Assembly: GCA_024234815.1 (NCBI GenBank)
Contig: JACKNO010000003.1
Span: forward strand, 496,001 to 560,000
Source: Pseudomonadales bacterium
Lineage (GTDB): Bacteria > Pseudomonadota > Gammaproteobacteria > Pseudomonadales > Halieaceae
DNA: 64,000 bases
Direction: 5' to 3'
This document shows, in pieces, positions 51,289 to 60,263 of the stretch. A program made the position numbers and the translations under genes. Below the pieces are notes generated by a model. The model was given only the letters and a program-made list of their open reading frames with translations. It was not told the DNA's origin and searched no databases. How positions within the stretch are numbered: the stretch's first letter is position 1; the number at the start of each line of letters is the position of its first letter.

Positions 51289-52257
51289 ATGGAATACAGG
51301 AATCTGGGCGCATCCGGCCTGAAACTATCGCAGCTCTCGTTCGGCTCCTGGGTCACCTTCAACAAGCAGGTCGATGCCACACTTGCCCAGCGCATGTTCG
51401 GGACCTGCTTTGACGCCGGGGTCAATTTCTTTGACAACGCCGAGGCCTACGAGGCCGGCGAATCAGAGATCGTAATGGGCAAGGCACTGAAGGCGCTGGC
51501 TCGCCCCCGAGACAGCTACTGCGTTTCATCCAAGGTCTTTTTCGGCGCCGCTCGCCCGCCGCTGCCGACCCAGATGGGGCTCAGTCGCAAACATGTGACC
51601 GAGGCCTGCCACCAGGCCCTCAAACGCCTGCAGGTCGATTACCTGGACCTGTATTTCTGCCATCGCGCCGACCCGGACACACCCATCGCCGAAACCGTGT
51701 GGGCCATGCACAACCTTGTAACCCAGGGAAAAATTCTCTACTGGGGCACCTCGGAGTGGACGGCGCAGCAGATTATGGATGCCTGCGACTTCGCTCTCGC
51801 CAACCACCTGACGCCGCCCAGCATGGAGCAGCCACAGTACAACCTGCTCGACAGGGAGCGCTTTGAGGTGGAATACGCGCCGGTATTTGAAAAATACAAA
51901 ATCGGCTCGACGATCTGGTCGCCCCTGGCCTCGGGGGCTCTGACCGGCAAATATCTCAAGGGTATCCCGGAAGGTTCCCGGGCCACCCTCCCCGGCTACG
52001 AATGGCTGAGAAAGACCATGGTTGAATCAGATCACGGACAGGAGCGTATTTCGCGCGTGGCCAGAATGCAGCCCATCGCCGAGGAGCTGGGTGTCAGCCT
52101 GTCAAAGCTCGCCATTGCCTGGTGCCTGCTGAACCCCAACGTATCCACGGTTATCCTCGGCGCCTCGCGCATGGAACAGCTGGAAGAAAACCTCCAGGCC
52201 AGCGAGGTGGTGCCACTGCTCACCGATGAGGTGGTCGCCAGGCTGGCAGCCATTTGA
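51289..52257 (+). CDS. Aldo/keto reductase (Kv-beta / YghZ-like)
   Basis: 322 residues from the ATG at 51289 (MEYRNLGASGLKLSQL), GGAG 6 bases upstream. TIM-barrel NADPH oxidoreductase: the catalytic tetrad is visible as Asp and Tyr in FFDNAEAYEAGESE, Lys in VSSKVFFGA and His in LYFCHRAD; the coenzyme-binding end is WSPLASGALTGKY and VILGASRMEQLEEN. The match is to the potassium-channel-beta-like subgroup, which reduces aldehydes and small ketones. It lies between a WS/DGAT and a drug/metabolite transporter, all rightward with short gaps. A role in aldehyde removal or fatty-alcohol supply is possible but not shown. Confidence 0.92.
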   Translation: MEYRNLGASGLKLSQLSFGSWVTFNKQVDATLAQRMFGTCFDAGVNFFDNAEAYEAGESEIVMGKALKALARPRDSYCVSSKVFFGAARPPLPTQMGLSRKHVTEACHQALKRLQVDYLDLYFCHRADPDTPIAETVWAMHNLVTQGKILYWGTSEWTAQQIMDACDFALANHLTPPSMEQPQYNLLDRERFEVEYAPVFEKYKIGSTIWSPLASGALTGKYLKGIPEGSRATLPGYEWLRKTMVESDHGQERISRVARMQPIAEELGVSLSKLAIAWCLLNPNVSTVILGASRMEQLEENLQASEVVPLLTDEVVARLAAI

Positions 52258-52282
52258 AGTCCGGTAAGCGAACACAGGCCAC

Positions 52283-53149
52283 TTGAGCGGGATATTTTTC
52301 GCGCTTGGAACAGCCCTTTTCTGGGCCGTAGCCACGCGCCTGTTCAGGCAGATGGCGCTGTACTGGACGCCTGTCGGTCTTGCCACCCTCAAATCCGTGG
52401 TCGCGGTAGCCCTGTTCCTGACCTGGTTTGCACTGCAGGGTGTGCGATTCTGGGAGCACGAGTTAGAGACTGTCCTGTGGTTGTTTGGCAGCGGCATCGT
52501 GGGTATCGCGATCGGTGACTCGGCGCTGTTTTACGCGCTGTACCGCATGGGCGAGCGCAATACACTGCTGGTTGCGGAAACGGCGGCGCCGGTGCTGGCC
52601 GTATCCTTCGCTTTTCTGCTGTTGGCGGAGAGTATCAGCCTGCAGCAGATACTGGGTGTCGCGCTGGTAATCATCGGCGTCGACGCCGTCATTGGCCTGC
52701 GTCGCGGCAGCAAGCAATTCGACAAGGTGGGCGTGCTGTGGGCACTGCTGGCAGCGGCTTGCCAGGCTTCCGGCGTACTGGTGTCGCGAGTTTTCCTGAC
52801 CCAGACCGATATCAGTGCCGAAGAGTCCGCCCTCTGGCGGCTGCTGGGTGCCACCGTGGTGCTGCCGCTGTGGATGTGGCTGCGCAACGACTCCCTGGTT
52901 CCGGCGCGCAGTCTGGGGCCCGCCGTCTGGTGTCGTGTGACCGCGGCCATCTTTATCGGCACTTTCCTCGGGGTTCTGTTCCTCCAGAGCGCCGTGCAGC
53001 GCCTGCCCGCGGGCGTGGCACAGGCACTGATCGCCACCAGTATTATTTTCGCGACGGCAATTGGCGTGGCCTACGGCGAGCGAGTGGACCGGCGCCAGTG
53101 GCTGGGAGTGGCGCTTGCGGTGGCCGGTGTCGCTGTTGTAGTCCTGTAA
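52283..53149 (+). CDS. EamA-type drug/metabolite transporter (DMT superfamily)
   Basis: 288 residues; TTG start at 52283 (MSGIFFALGTALFWAVAT), 25 bases after the aldo/keto reductase stop, with only a weak ribosome site. Ten predicted membrane helices in two EamA repeats: ALFWAVATRLFRQM opens the first, GVLWALLAAACQASGVL the second, with ALFYALYRMGERNTLLVAETAAPVLA and GVAQALIATSIIFATAIGVAYGE as matching repeat ends. These inner-membrane proteins export small metabolites or amino acids; the substrate is unknown. It is probably in one transcript with the reductase. Confidence 0.88.
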   Translation: MSGIFFALGTALFWAVATRLFRQMALYWTPVGLATLKSVVAVALFLTWFALQGVRFWEHELETVLWLFGSGIVGIAIGDSALFYALYRMGERNTLLVAETAAPVLAVSFAFLLLAESISLQQILGVALVIIGVDAVIGLRRGSKQFDKVGVLWALLAAACQASGVLVSRVFLTQTDISAEESALWRLLGATVVLPLWMWLRNDSLVPARSLGPAVWCRVTAAIFIGTFLGVLFLQSAVQRLPAGVAQALIATSIIFATAIGVAYGERVDRRQWLGVALAVAGVAVVVL

Positions 53150-53181
53150 GCAGTTTCAACAAACCCGGTTCGGCGACGCGC

Positions 53182-54186
53182 TCAACCACCGTGAACCGGC
53201 GACAGCGGGGCACCGGAAAAGTAACGCCTGGGATTCTCGATAAGAAGCATATCCAGCTGCTCGCCGGTAATACCCCGCGACTTCAGCTGGGGAATGATGT
53301 GCCTGTGAAAATGCGTCGGGTTAAACAACACGTCGAGGTCGGCGGCACCCACCAGGGCTTCCGGAAAGGGCACGCCGCGCGCACAAAAAACGCAATCGTG
53401 GGAAACCACGAGGCGCTCGTTCCAGCCGCCTTCGATCATCCTGACGAGGTTGTCTATCCGCACTGAATCAGGTGCGAGTATATCCAGCCCGAAGCGATCG
53501 AAACCGACATAGGATCCCGCCCCTGCAATTGCCTGGTGGTAGGCCACATCCGGGTTGCCGCAGCTATGCCCTATGATAATCATGTGGGCGGGCACGCCGT
53601 TCTCGACAAGATATTGTTGTTGCTCGATGCCCATGGTGCCCTGATCGGTGTGGGTCGTTACCGGCAGGCCGGTTTCCTTGTGGGCGATGCTGGCGGCCTT
53701 GAGTATTCCATACTCATAGTCGGTAATCCTGCCCACCCCGCTTCCAACCTTTATCACGCCAGGCTTTATGCCGGTGCCGGAGATGCCGTGATCAAACTCG
53801 TGGATCATCACTTCCGCCATGCGCTCGGCCGCCTGGCCCATCTCATGGTACAGCGCCCAATAGGGCTTGCCGCCCTGGTCTTCCTTGTAGAAACCCGTGG
53901 CACAAACGATATTGAAGCCGGTGCGGGAGGCGACCTCTGCCGCCAGTTCCACGTCCCTGCCCAGATCGGAGGGACAGGGGTCCAGCATGCTATTGATTCC
54001 GTGATCCTGCATCTGCTGAATACGATCGACGGCGATCGCCAGACACTCGTTCAGGGATGGTCCGGGATGCAGGGTATCGGACTCCCAACCAGGATATCCG
54101 ATCACGATATGTTCGTGCATGAGGGTGGTGCCGAGTTGATCTGGTGTGATCGCCCCGGTAACGGTATTAATGCGGGTGGTTGTCAT
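53182..54186 (-). CDS. Phosphotriesterase-family metal hydrolase / lactonase
   Basis: 334-residue TIM-barrel amidohydrolase. All binuclear-metal ligands of the family are in place: His24 and His26 (LMHEHI), Lys146 (GVIKVGSG, normally carbamylated), His179 (TTHTDQG), His207 (IIGHSCGN) and Asp264 (SHDCVF). No signal peptide, so cytoplasmic. Relatives hydrolyse lactones, phosphotriesters or related esters; the PTE-like lactonase group is the likeliest natural role. It is the last gene of a leftward unit: a small membrane protein ends 21 bases upstream and a 592-residue unknown protein lies before that. In that setting it may act on a lactone or ester made during breakdown of a hydrophobic substrate. 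Confidence 0.92.
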   Translation of the reverse strand: MTTTRINTVTGAITPDQLGTTLMHEHIVIGYPGWESDTLHPGPSLNECLAIAVDRIQQMQDHGINSMLDPCPSDLGRDVELAAEVASRTGFNIVCATGFYKEDQGGKPYWALYHEMGQAAERMAEVMIHEFDHGISGTGIKPGVIKVGSGVGRITDYEYGILKAASIAHKETGLPVTTHTDQGTMGIEQQQYLVENGVPAHMIIIGHSCGNPDVAYHQAIAGAGSYVGFDRFGLDILAPDSVRIDNLVRMIEGGWNERLVVSHDCVFCARGVPFPEALVGAADLDVLFNPTHFHRHIIPQLKSRGITGEQLDMLLIENPRRYFSGAPLSPVHGG

Positions 54187-54207
54187 AACACTCCTTCACC
54201 TTTCGGT

Positions 54208-54750
54208 TCAGCGCATTCTCACTATCGGATTATCCTGCTGAGACACAGGGGCAGCCAACTCGGATGAGTCACTCCTGGGCGACTCTTCGTTTGCTTCTTC
54301 GATACGCTGCTCGAGATACACGCGCCACTTGTCGTTGTAAAACGTACTCTTCATCGCCCTGAACCAGCGCTGGAAACGCCGGCTGCGAACGCGGTCGGCT
54401 ATTTGTCGGGACAGGTCATCCCAGATCCATTCATCCAGCAGGCCCTCCTCATGCAGGAAATACATACGCTCCCACAACAGCACGTTGGAATAGAGGATAA
54501 TATGATAATGATTGGTTTCCTCGGGGGTGAGCTCCTGGTCAGAGATGGCCCGGATCCAGAGGTCGGACGCCTGCACCGAGCTGGTAATCTGCATCATAAC
54601 GTCGCGATTGAGGTTGAGTACCTCCTGCACCGCGGCGCGCCGGGAACTTTTATTGCTCTCCCGAATCTCGTGGGCGACATAAAACAGGGTCAGAATCACA
54701 CCAATGGCGCCAGCCAATTCCGCCAGTGCACCTATAGCGTCCCAGTTCAC
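54208..54750 (-). CDS. Small single-helix membrane protein, unknown
   Basis: 180 residues. One membrane helix at the N-terminus (about 8-27, ALAELAGAIGVILTLFYVAHEI) followed by a charged, mostly helical cytoplasmic part with the run NKSSRRAAVQEVLNLN and many Trp and Arg. Proteins of this layout (helix, then REANKLARA-like stretch) are common and uncharacterised in marine bacteria. It sits between the 592-residue unknown protein (31-base gap) and the phosphotriesterase-like gene (21-base gap), all leftward, so it is very likely in one transcript. Function unknown. Confidence 0.78.
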   Translation of the reverse strand: MNWDAIGALAELAGAIGVILTLFYVAHEIRESNKSSRRAAVQEVLNLNRDVMMQITSSVQASDLWIRAISDQELTPEETNHYHIILYSNVLLWERMYFLHEEGLLDEWIWDDLSRQIADRVRSRRFQRWFRAMKSTFYNDKWRVYLEQRIEEANEESPRSDSSELAAPVSQQDNPIVRMR

Positions 54751-54781
54751 CAGGAAGTCACTCCGTCAGTGTTGCAATAAG

Positions 54782-56560
54782 TCAGGTTTTCTTCTCCAGC
54801 TCAGTGTAATTCATAACGGTAACCACGGATTTCAGGGACACCAGCGAGTTATGGGGATACATCCCGATGGCCATCATATGCCCGATAGCCGGTGGTGTGT
54901 AAAACTGTACGCCTTCGGGGTCACTCACTACCATGTCACGCGCTTTCTGAAACTCCCCCTGCACAGCCTCCATAAATTGCGTATAGGCGGTATCCATCGG
55001 CACCTGGCCACCCGCCATGATCGATTCCCAGTTATCCCGCACTCGCATCAATGACAGCCAGGTCAACACCTCGGGCACCAGGTCGCCAATCAGGCTCTTT
55101 ATGATGTCCATGAGGCCGTGATGCTGCAAGGCCGCGTGCTGAGGCTTTGCGGCCGCATCGAATTCCTTGTCCTTGCCGCCCAGCGCTAAATACAGCTCTG
55201 TAGATGTCGCCTTGTAGTAGTCGCTGCACTCATAGCTTTTAGCGGGCTTGGCCGCCGCGTATATACGAGCGTGCGCCTCCATGGCGTGCTGTACGATGGG
55301 CATGGCGCCAAACAGGTACTCGATTTTGGAAATGCCCGTTCGCTGGATCGCGGGCGCCGCAAAGCCGAACACGGTCGCCGACATGGCGATAGCGCCCGCA
55401 TCGACAAAGTCGGCATACAGCTGCACAAAATCATAGATAACATCCGCGGTCATCTGTGGCGCCCAGGGCGTACCCATATCGGGCGCAAGCGCCTTCAGAC
55501 CAGTGAAACTATCCAGGGTTCCGCTCATCAGGGCGTTATCCCAGGCAGTGTACTGCTCCAGGGTGAAAGGTTTGATTTGCGCTGGAGTGAGTCCCTGCTT
55601 TTTCCAAAGCGGCTCAAAGTCAGTCTGGTGAGCTTCAGTAAATTCCTCGCCGAACACTTCGAAATGGAACTGGCTGAAAACCTTGAAAAAATCAGCTCCC
55701 TCCTGCTCCCCGTAGATTTCCTTGAAGGCGTTGAGATTGTGCGGCAGATTCAGGCCTACATTGGCGACCAACGTCTTATGGGCTGCGCAATATGTAAACC
55801 AGGACACATCCGAGCGCAGGTAATGTTGCTCAGTCACCCAGTCGCGATAGAACATCAGGGCGGTATTGATATTCGCGGGGCGGAACTTGGAGCTCTTGTA
55901 GTCCGGTGGAAATCTGACACCGTAATTAAGTACGTTGTCAGTCAGCTGCAAGTTCTTGTTCAGCAAGGCCTGGTCCACGCCGTCGAGGCTGAGAATCATG
56001 ACATTGGCGGGATAACCGAAGTCGTTGTATACCTCTCCCTTAACCCCCCACAATCGATTGTGGTACAGCGGCGGGGAATTGGTTGTCCTGCCGCCGCCAA
56101 AATACGCACCCATATGGGTGATCCCGAGTTCCACCTTGTCCGACGCGGCGAACTCCAGAACGCTGCCCTTGTTGAGTTCGGGATGAATGTAGTACATGAG
56201 CGCGTATATGGGGTCCTCGGGCTTGAGCCCCATCCTGTCCCTGAGCAGTTGGTCCACCAGCACCGAGCTGTAGACCATTTCTCCATCCGGCCCCGCGGCC
56301 GCGCCCGTGTCATTCACCGGAAGGAAAGTCATACCGACTGAGCCACAGTCCAGGACGTACTGGCAGTCCTTTACACGAAAACTGCTGCCATCCGCATTCA
56401 TCACCTCGGTAGTTCCGAACAACTCCCGCGAGGTGCCATAGGTTTTGAGCGCTGCGTCCGTCACCTGGTACTCACCGGGGTAGGAAGATGGCCCGCGGTC
56501 ATGAATGACCGGGTTGCGATACTTGGCCGGGATTGGCTCTGCTTTCTTATCTTTATGCAT
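54782..56560 (-). CDS. Unknown 592-residue protein, first gene of a leftward operon
   Basis: 592 residues from the ATG at 56560 (MHKDKKAEPIPAKYRNP), with GGGAGA upstream; 42 earlier open codons are rejected. I do not recognise the family. No signal peptide is seen. Conserved-looking patches: DCQYVLDCGSVGMTFLP near residue 70, GITHMGAYFGGGRTTN, HNRLWGVKGEVYNDFGYPANVMILSL, and SWFTYCAAHKTLVANVG with LNLPHNLN after it. The Cys/His-rich patch and HN-rich motifs hint at an enzyme, perhaps a hydrolase, but this is a guess. Two weakly hydrophobic stretches (FVDAGAIAMSATVFGFAAPA, IIKSLIGDLVPEVLTWLSL) could touch membranes. It diverges from a phosphatidylserine-decarboxylase-like gene across a 260-base control region. 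Confidence 0.8.
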   Translation of the reverse strand: MHKDKKAEPIPAKYRNPVIHDRGPSSYPGEYQVTDAALKTYGTSRELFGTTEVMNADGSSFRVKDCQYVLDCGSVGMTFLPVNDTGAAAGPDGEMVYSSVLVDQLLRDRMGLKPEDPIYALMYYIHPELNKGSVLEFAASDKVELGITHMGAYFGGGRTTNSPPLYHNRLWGVKGEVYNDFGYPANVMILSLDGVDQALLNKNLQLTDNVLNYGVRFPPDYKSSKFRPANINTALMFYRDWVTEQHYLRSDVSWFTYCAAHKTLVANVGLNLPHNLNAFKEIYGEQEGADFFKVFSQFHFEVFGEEFTEAHQTDFEPLWKKQGLTPAQIKPFTLEQYTAWDNALMSGTLDSFTGLKALAPDMGTPWAPQMTADVIYDFVQLYADFVDAGAIAMSATVFGFAAPAIQRTGISKIEYLFGAMPIVQHAMEAHARIYAAAKPAKSYECSDYYKATSTELYLALGGKDKEFDAAAKPQHAALQHHGLMDIIKSLIGDLVPEVLTWLSLMRVRDNWESIMAGGQVPMDTAYTQFMEAVQGEFQKARDMVVSDPEGVQFYTPPAIGHMMAIGMYPHNSLVSLKSVVTVMNYTELEKKT

Positions 56561-56686
56561 TATTCTTCTCCCGTCTGCCTGCTGCAGCTCGATTAATTTG
56601 CCATATTCAAAACGCCTGACGCAATCACGTTGCAATCCACTGTGGGTTGGAAGCCTTTCATACCAACGACTTCGCTGTAAGGACAT

Positions 56687-56772
56687 TGTAGCGCACTACA
56701 GGTCAATATCGAGCCGGCAAAATTTTGTTGCTAGTAACCGATCTTGATCTACTCTTCTAACTACACAATAAA
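56687..56772. promoter_or_regulatory. Control region with dyad and promoter for the divergent lipid-related cluster
   Basis: The dyad TGTAG-CGCA-CTACA (56687-56700) lies midway in the 260-base gap between the divergent operons. Rightward, TTGATC (56744-56749) and AATAAA (56767-56772), 17 bases apart, form a weak promoter for the decarboxylase-like gene, whose ATG follows 48 bases later. The dyad could serve both directions. The -10 matches the consensus at only four of six positions. Confidence 0.4.
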
Positions 56773-56820
56773 AACTACTGATAATCCTCATCCTGATGCA
56801 GCACACAAAGAGAGACCTCC

Positions 56821-57969
56821 ATGCATAAAATCACACGGGAACTCGAAAGCCTGATAAAAAAACATAAATGGACGAAAGATTTCGAACAGGCCGTGCTGAT
56901 GGCACAGTCGCACAACGTGCCATCGATTGCGCATATCCGCTCCCTTGACGACTACCTGAAATACGTAGACGAACTCGTCAACTGGGCGCCCAGGGAGACC
57001 GACCAGAACCCGCGGCTACTCTATACAAAGCTCGTCGAGTTCTACTTCTTCCTGGACCAGCCGCCTGTCAAGCGCCATCAGAGCAAGATAAAACCCGGGG
57101 GCGGCGAAAAGAAGCTGAAACCCCTCTCTCGCTGGATCGTGGATTTCGCCAAGGCCTGGGGAAACTACCTGGACACCACCGAATCAGCCAGGGAAGTGCA
57201 GTCCTTCAAGGACGACCCGCTGTTCAACTGGGAGGAATACATGCCGCCCCCCAGCGGCTACCTCACCTTTAACCAATTTTTCGCGCGCCATGTCAAACCG
57301 GGCATGCGCCCCATCGCGGGCCTGTGCGACAACAAGGTACTGGTGTCCCCCGCCGATTGCACTTTCGTGGGTAGCTGGCAGATCAGTGAGAAGTCGGAAA
57401 TCATGGTAGTGGACCAGAAGAACGGCATTGTCGAGTCCAAGGGAATCCAGTGGTCCATCCATGAATTGCTCAAGGACAGCGAGTATGCAGATCGTTTCAG
57501 GGGCGGCATTTTTACCCACAGCTTCCTGAATTCGATTGATTACCATCGCTGGCATTCGCCGGTGCAGGGTCAGGTGCTGGAGACCAGGATCATCCAGGGC
57601 CAGACCTATCTCGACATAGCGGTAGACCAGGTGCTAGAAGACGGCAAACCAGTCAATCACCTGTCGGCGCTCGATGGCACCGGTTACCAGTTCGTCCAGA
57701 CTCGCGGGCTGATTGTTATCGATTCCCCGATCGGGCTGGTCGCCTGCTTGCCCATGGGCATGGCGCAGGTCTCGTCGGTGGTGATCACTGCCGAAGTGGG
57801 CAAGACGCTGCACAAGGGAGAGGAGCTGGGTTACTTTCAGTTTGGCGGCTCGGACTTTGTGATGGTGTTCGAGCGCGCCAGTAACGTTCAGCTGATCGGG
57901 CAGGCAGGCGTGCACGTTCAACAGGGCTCGTGGATAGGCAACGCTTTTCCCTATTCCAGACAGGTGTGA
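56821..57969 (+). CDS. Phosphatidylserine decarboxylase-like pyruvoyl enzyme
   Basis: 382 residues, ATG at 56821 after a GAGAGACC leader. The C-terminal half matches the decarboxylase family: LTFNQFFARHVKPGMRPI, SPADCTFVG, and FLNSIDYHRWHSPVQG, ending with GYFQFGGSDFVMVFE. The self-cleavage motif LGST appears as GGS, so Ser344 would become the pyruvoyl group, leaving a 39-residue alpha chain. The ~120-residue N-terminal part is helical and extra relative to E. coli Psd, as in non-canonical family members that act on other carboxylates or in natural-product pathways. It is followed closely (46-base gap) by a di-haem cytochrome and is divergent from an unknown protein. It is probably not the housekeeping Psd. 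Confidence 0.85.
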   Translation: MHKITRELESLIKKHKWTKDFEQAVLMAQSHNVPSIAHIRSLDDYLKYVDELVNWAPRETDQNPRLLYTKLVEFYFFLDQPPVKRHQSKIKPGGGEKKLKPLSRWIVDFAKAWGNYLDTTESAREVQSFKDDPLFNWEEYMPPPSGYLTFNQFFARHVKPGMRPIAGLCDNKVLVSPADCTFVGSWQISEKSEIMVVDQKNGIVESKGIQWSIHELLKDSEYADRFRGGIFTHSFLNSIDYHRWHSPVQGQVLETRIIQGQTYLDIAVDQVLEDGKPVNHLSALDGTGYQFVQTRGLIVIDSPIGLVACLPMGMAQVSSVVITAEVGKTLHKGEELGYFQFGGSDFVMVFERASNVQLIGQAGVHVQQGSWIGNAFPYSRQV

Positions 57970-58015
57970 GCCGGCGCGCAACAGATAACAGGCAGGACAA
58001 TTGAACGGGAGTGAG

Positions 58016-60085
58016 ATGGCTGGATCGGGTATCTTCACGAAGGCCCTGCGCGCAATAGCGATAGTCGTGGTGCTCGCGGCATTGGCCCTGGTGATTGCGT
58101 ACAGTTTCAGTACAAAGCTGCAGGCAACGCTGGCAGCGTTAAGCCCGCCGCAGTTGCCGGAGCTCGTGCCGGTTGCCAAGCGTGAATGGCTGGCACAGGG
58201 CTGGAGTCGTGAGCTGGCGGACAAGTATCACTACATGGACCAGGGTTCCTCCGCTTTCCTGGTGCCGGCCTCCTGGATGTTCGCGCTGGAGCAGCCCGCG
58301 CCCGGAATTTTCTCAATGCCCTTCGGCAAGCGGGGTCGCTACCTGGATGATGACTACTTCCTCCGCTTCGGCTTCATCAAAGGTGAAGTGTCTGAGAACA
58401 ACCCTCACGGCCTGCCCATCGGGCTGACCGAAGTGGGCTTCCAGGTGCTGCCGGGTGTCTCCCAGCGGGCAACCGGGCTGGGGCTGACCTGCGCGGCCTG
58501 CCACACCGCACGCCTGCGTTACGGCGATACGGAATACCTGGTGGACGGCGGCCCCGCCTCCACCGACCTGGCGCTGGTATCCCAGTCGCTGGGCGCCGCC
58601 CTGGGGCAGACCCTGGTATCCGCGAAACTATCACCGCTGCTGGGCGGCCGCTTTGACCGTTTCGCCCGCGGCGTACTGGGGCCGGATGGTTACAACAAGA
58701 CCAACATCGCCCGCCTCGAGGATGACCTCACCGCGGTTGTCTCCTGGCTGCAGCAAATGCCGAACAATGTCGACGTTGTCGAAGGATTTACCCGGGTGGA
58801 CGCCCTCAATCGAATCGGCAATGCCCTGTTCAGTATTTTTCCGGTCCGGCCGCATAACTATGTGCCACCCAATGCCCCGGCGAACTATCCGCCCATATGG
58901 ACAGCCTCCTGGTTCAACTGGGTGCAGTACGATGGCTCCATCATGGGGCCGCTTATTCGCAATGCCGGCGAGGCGCTGGGATTGGGCGGACTCGTGAACC
59001 TCACCGCCGCGCCGGGCCAGCAACGCTATAGCGCGTCCATACCCATGGAAAACCTGTACTGGATCGAGAGCGCCCTGGACGGCGATGCACCGCCCTATCC
59101 CGATAACCGCAAGTTCGCAGGCCTGCAGGCACCGGCATGGCCAGCGGCAATGCCGCCGATTGACCGGGCAAGAGCGGACAGAGGCGCAATTCTCTATCAA
59201 CAACGCTGTCAGGGATGCCACCTTGCACCGCTCAACAGCCCCGCTATCTGGAGCGACGAATATTTTGCCCCGGTCAGCTACTTCGTGGATGGAATCGAAT
59301 ACCAGACCAAAGATGCGCTACTCAGGCTGAACATCATCCCCCTGGATGAAATTGGTACCGACCCGAGCCACTCGGCCGTGCTGGCAACCCGCACAGTGGA
59401 CACATCGGCGGACGCGACCAGTAGCGACCCCCACCTGAGTGACCCCATGGGCATAGCCAACGAGGTGTGTACCTGGAGCGCGGCCGCCCCGCCTTCGGCC
59501 AATCACCACGGCACCGCTGATGCGGCAGGCGCGAGAAGGCTGGAAAACGTGGCTATGAAAGACGGCCCAATGCTGAACTTCGGCCTTGCCCTGGGCTCAC
59601 TTGTTCAGGACGTGACCGATCAATGGTTTGACGCTTCGTACATACCGAAATCCTCCCGCAAAGCGTGGCTCGAGGATCGCCCCAACTGCCTGCAGGTCGG
59701 CCAGGGATACAAGGCAAGGCCGCTCAATGGAGTTTGGGCAACGGCGCCCTATCTGCACAACGGCGCCATCCCGACCCTGATGGACCTGTTATCACCACCG
59801 GATGAACGTCCTGACTTTGTGGTGCTCGGTGACGTGGAGTTCGATCCTGTAAAAGTCGGAATCAAGCAACCCGCTGCGGCCAGGTTCCGGTCGGACCAGA
59901 AGTACAACAGCGACCGCTTTTTTGTACTGGACACATCCGTCAAGGGAAACAGCAACCGCGGCCACGAGTTTTCCAGTGCCTGGGACAGCACACGCCCTTA
60001 CAACGAGCAGCAGAAAGGCGTTATCGGACCAGAACTGAGCCGGGAACAGCGCCTGGACCTGGTGGAGTACCTGAAGACGCTCTGA
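58016..60085 (+). CDS. Di-haem c-type cytochrome, RoxA/RoxB-like
   Basis: 689 residues from the ATG at 58016 (MAGSGIFTKALRAIA); a TTG five codons earlier is possible. An N-terminal hydrophobic helix (about 10-32) is a signal anchor or signal peptide. Two haem-binding motifs are visible: CAACH (159-163) and CQGCH (398-402). The C-terminal LNGVWATAPYLHNGAIPTLMDLL is typical of the cytochrome c peroxidase/MauG superfamily and of the rubber oxygenases RoxA and RoxB, whose length (~690) and spacing it shares. Those enzymes cleave polyisoprene double bonds outside the cell. An oxidative role on a hydrophobic substrate is therefore plausible, and the FadL-type porin downstream fits import of products. 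The substrate is inference. Confidence 0.85.
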   Translation: MAGSGIFTKALRAIAIVVVLAALALVIAYSFSTKLQATLAALSPPQLPELVPVAKREWLAQGWSRELADKYHYMDQGSSAFLVPASWMFALEQPAPGIFSMPFGKRGRYLDDDYFLRFGFIKGEVSENNPHGLPIGLTEVGFQVLPGVSQRATGLGLTCAACHTARLRYGDTEYLVDGGPASTDLALVSQSLGAALGQTLVSAKLSPLLGGRFDRFARGVLGPDGYNKTNIARLEDDLTAVVSWLQQMPNNVDVVEGFTRVDALNRIGNALFSIFPVRPHNYVPPNAPANYPPIWTASWFNWVQYDGSIMGPLIRNAGEALGLGGLVNLTAAPGQQRYSASIPMENLYWIESALDGDAPPYPDNRKFAGLQAPAWPAAMPPIDRARADRGAILYQQRCQGCHLAPLNSPAIWSDEYFAPVSYFVDGIEYQTKDALLRLNIIPLDEIGTDPSHSAVLATRTVDTSADATSSDPHLSDPMGIANEVCTWSAAAPPSANHHGTADAAGARRLENVAMKDGPMLNFGLALGSLVQDVTDQWFDASYIPKSSRKAWLEDRPNCLQVGQGYKARPLNGVWATAPYLHNGAIPTLMDLLSPPDERPDFVVLGDVEFDPVKVGIKQPAAARFRSDQKYNSDRFFVLDTSVKGNSNRGHEFSSAWDSTRPYNEQQKGVIGPELSREQRLDLVEYLKTL

Positions 60086-60099
60086 ACATATCCCCCGAC

Positions 60100-60144
60100 A
60101 ACGGGGCGATATTAATCACAACCCCCGTTTGGATATTATTTTTT
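60100..60144 (+). terminator. Possible rho-independent terminator after the cytochrome gene
   Basis: AACGGGG (60100-60106) pairs with CCCCGTT (60123-60129) across a 16-base loop, and a run of six T (60139-60144) follows about 9 bases later. The long loop and delayed T-run make it imperfect. If real, the FadL-type gene at 60264 would need its own promoter or read-through. Confidence 0.4.
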
Positions 60145-60263
60145 GCCAATATTCATGCAATCTGGCCATGGAGAACCCGGCCGCGAGCCTATAAACTCCC
60201 GTAGATCACCCTTCCGTCTGCCGAAATTCAAGCAGTTAACGTCAAACAACCGAGAGATAGTGA

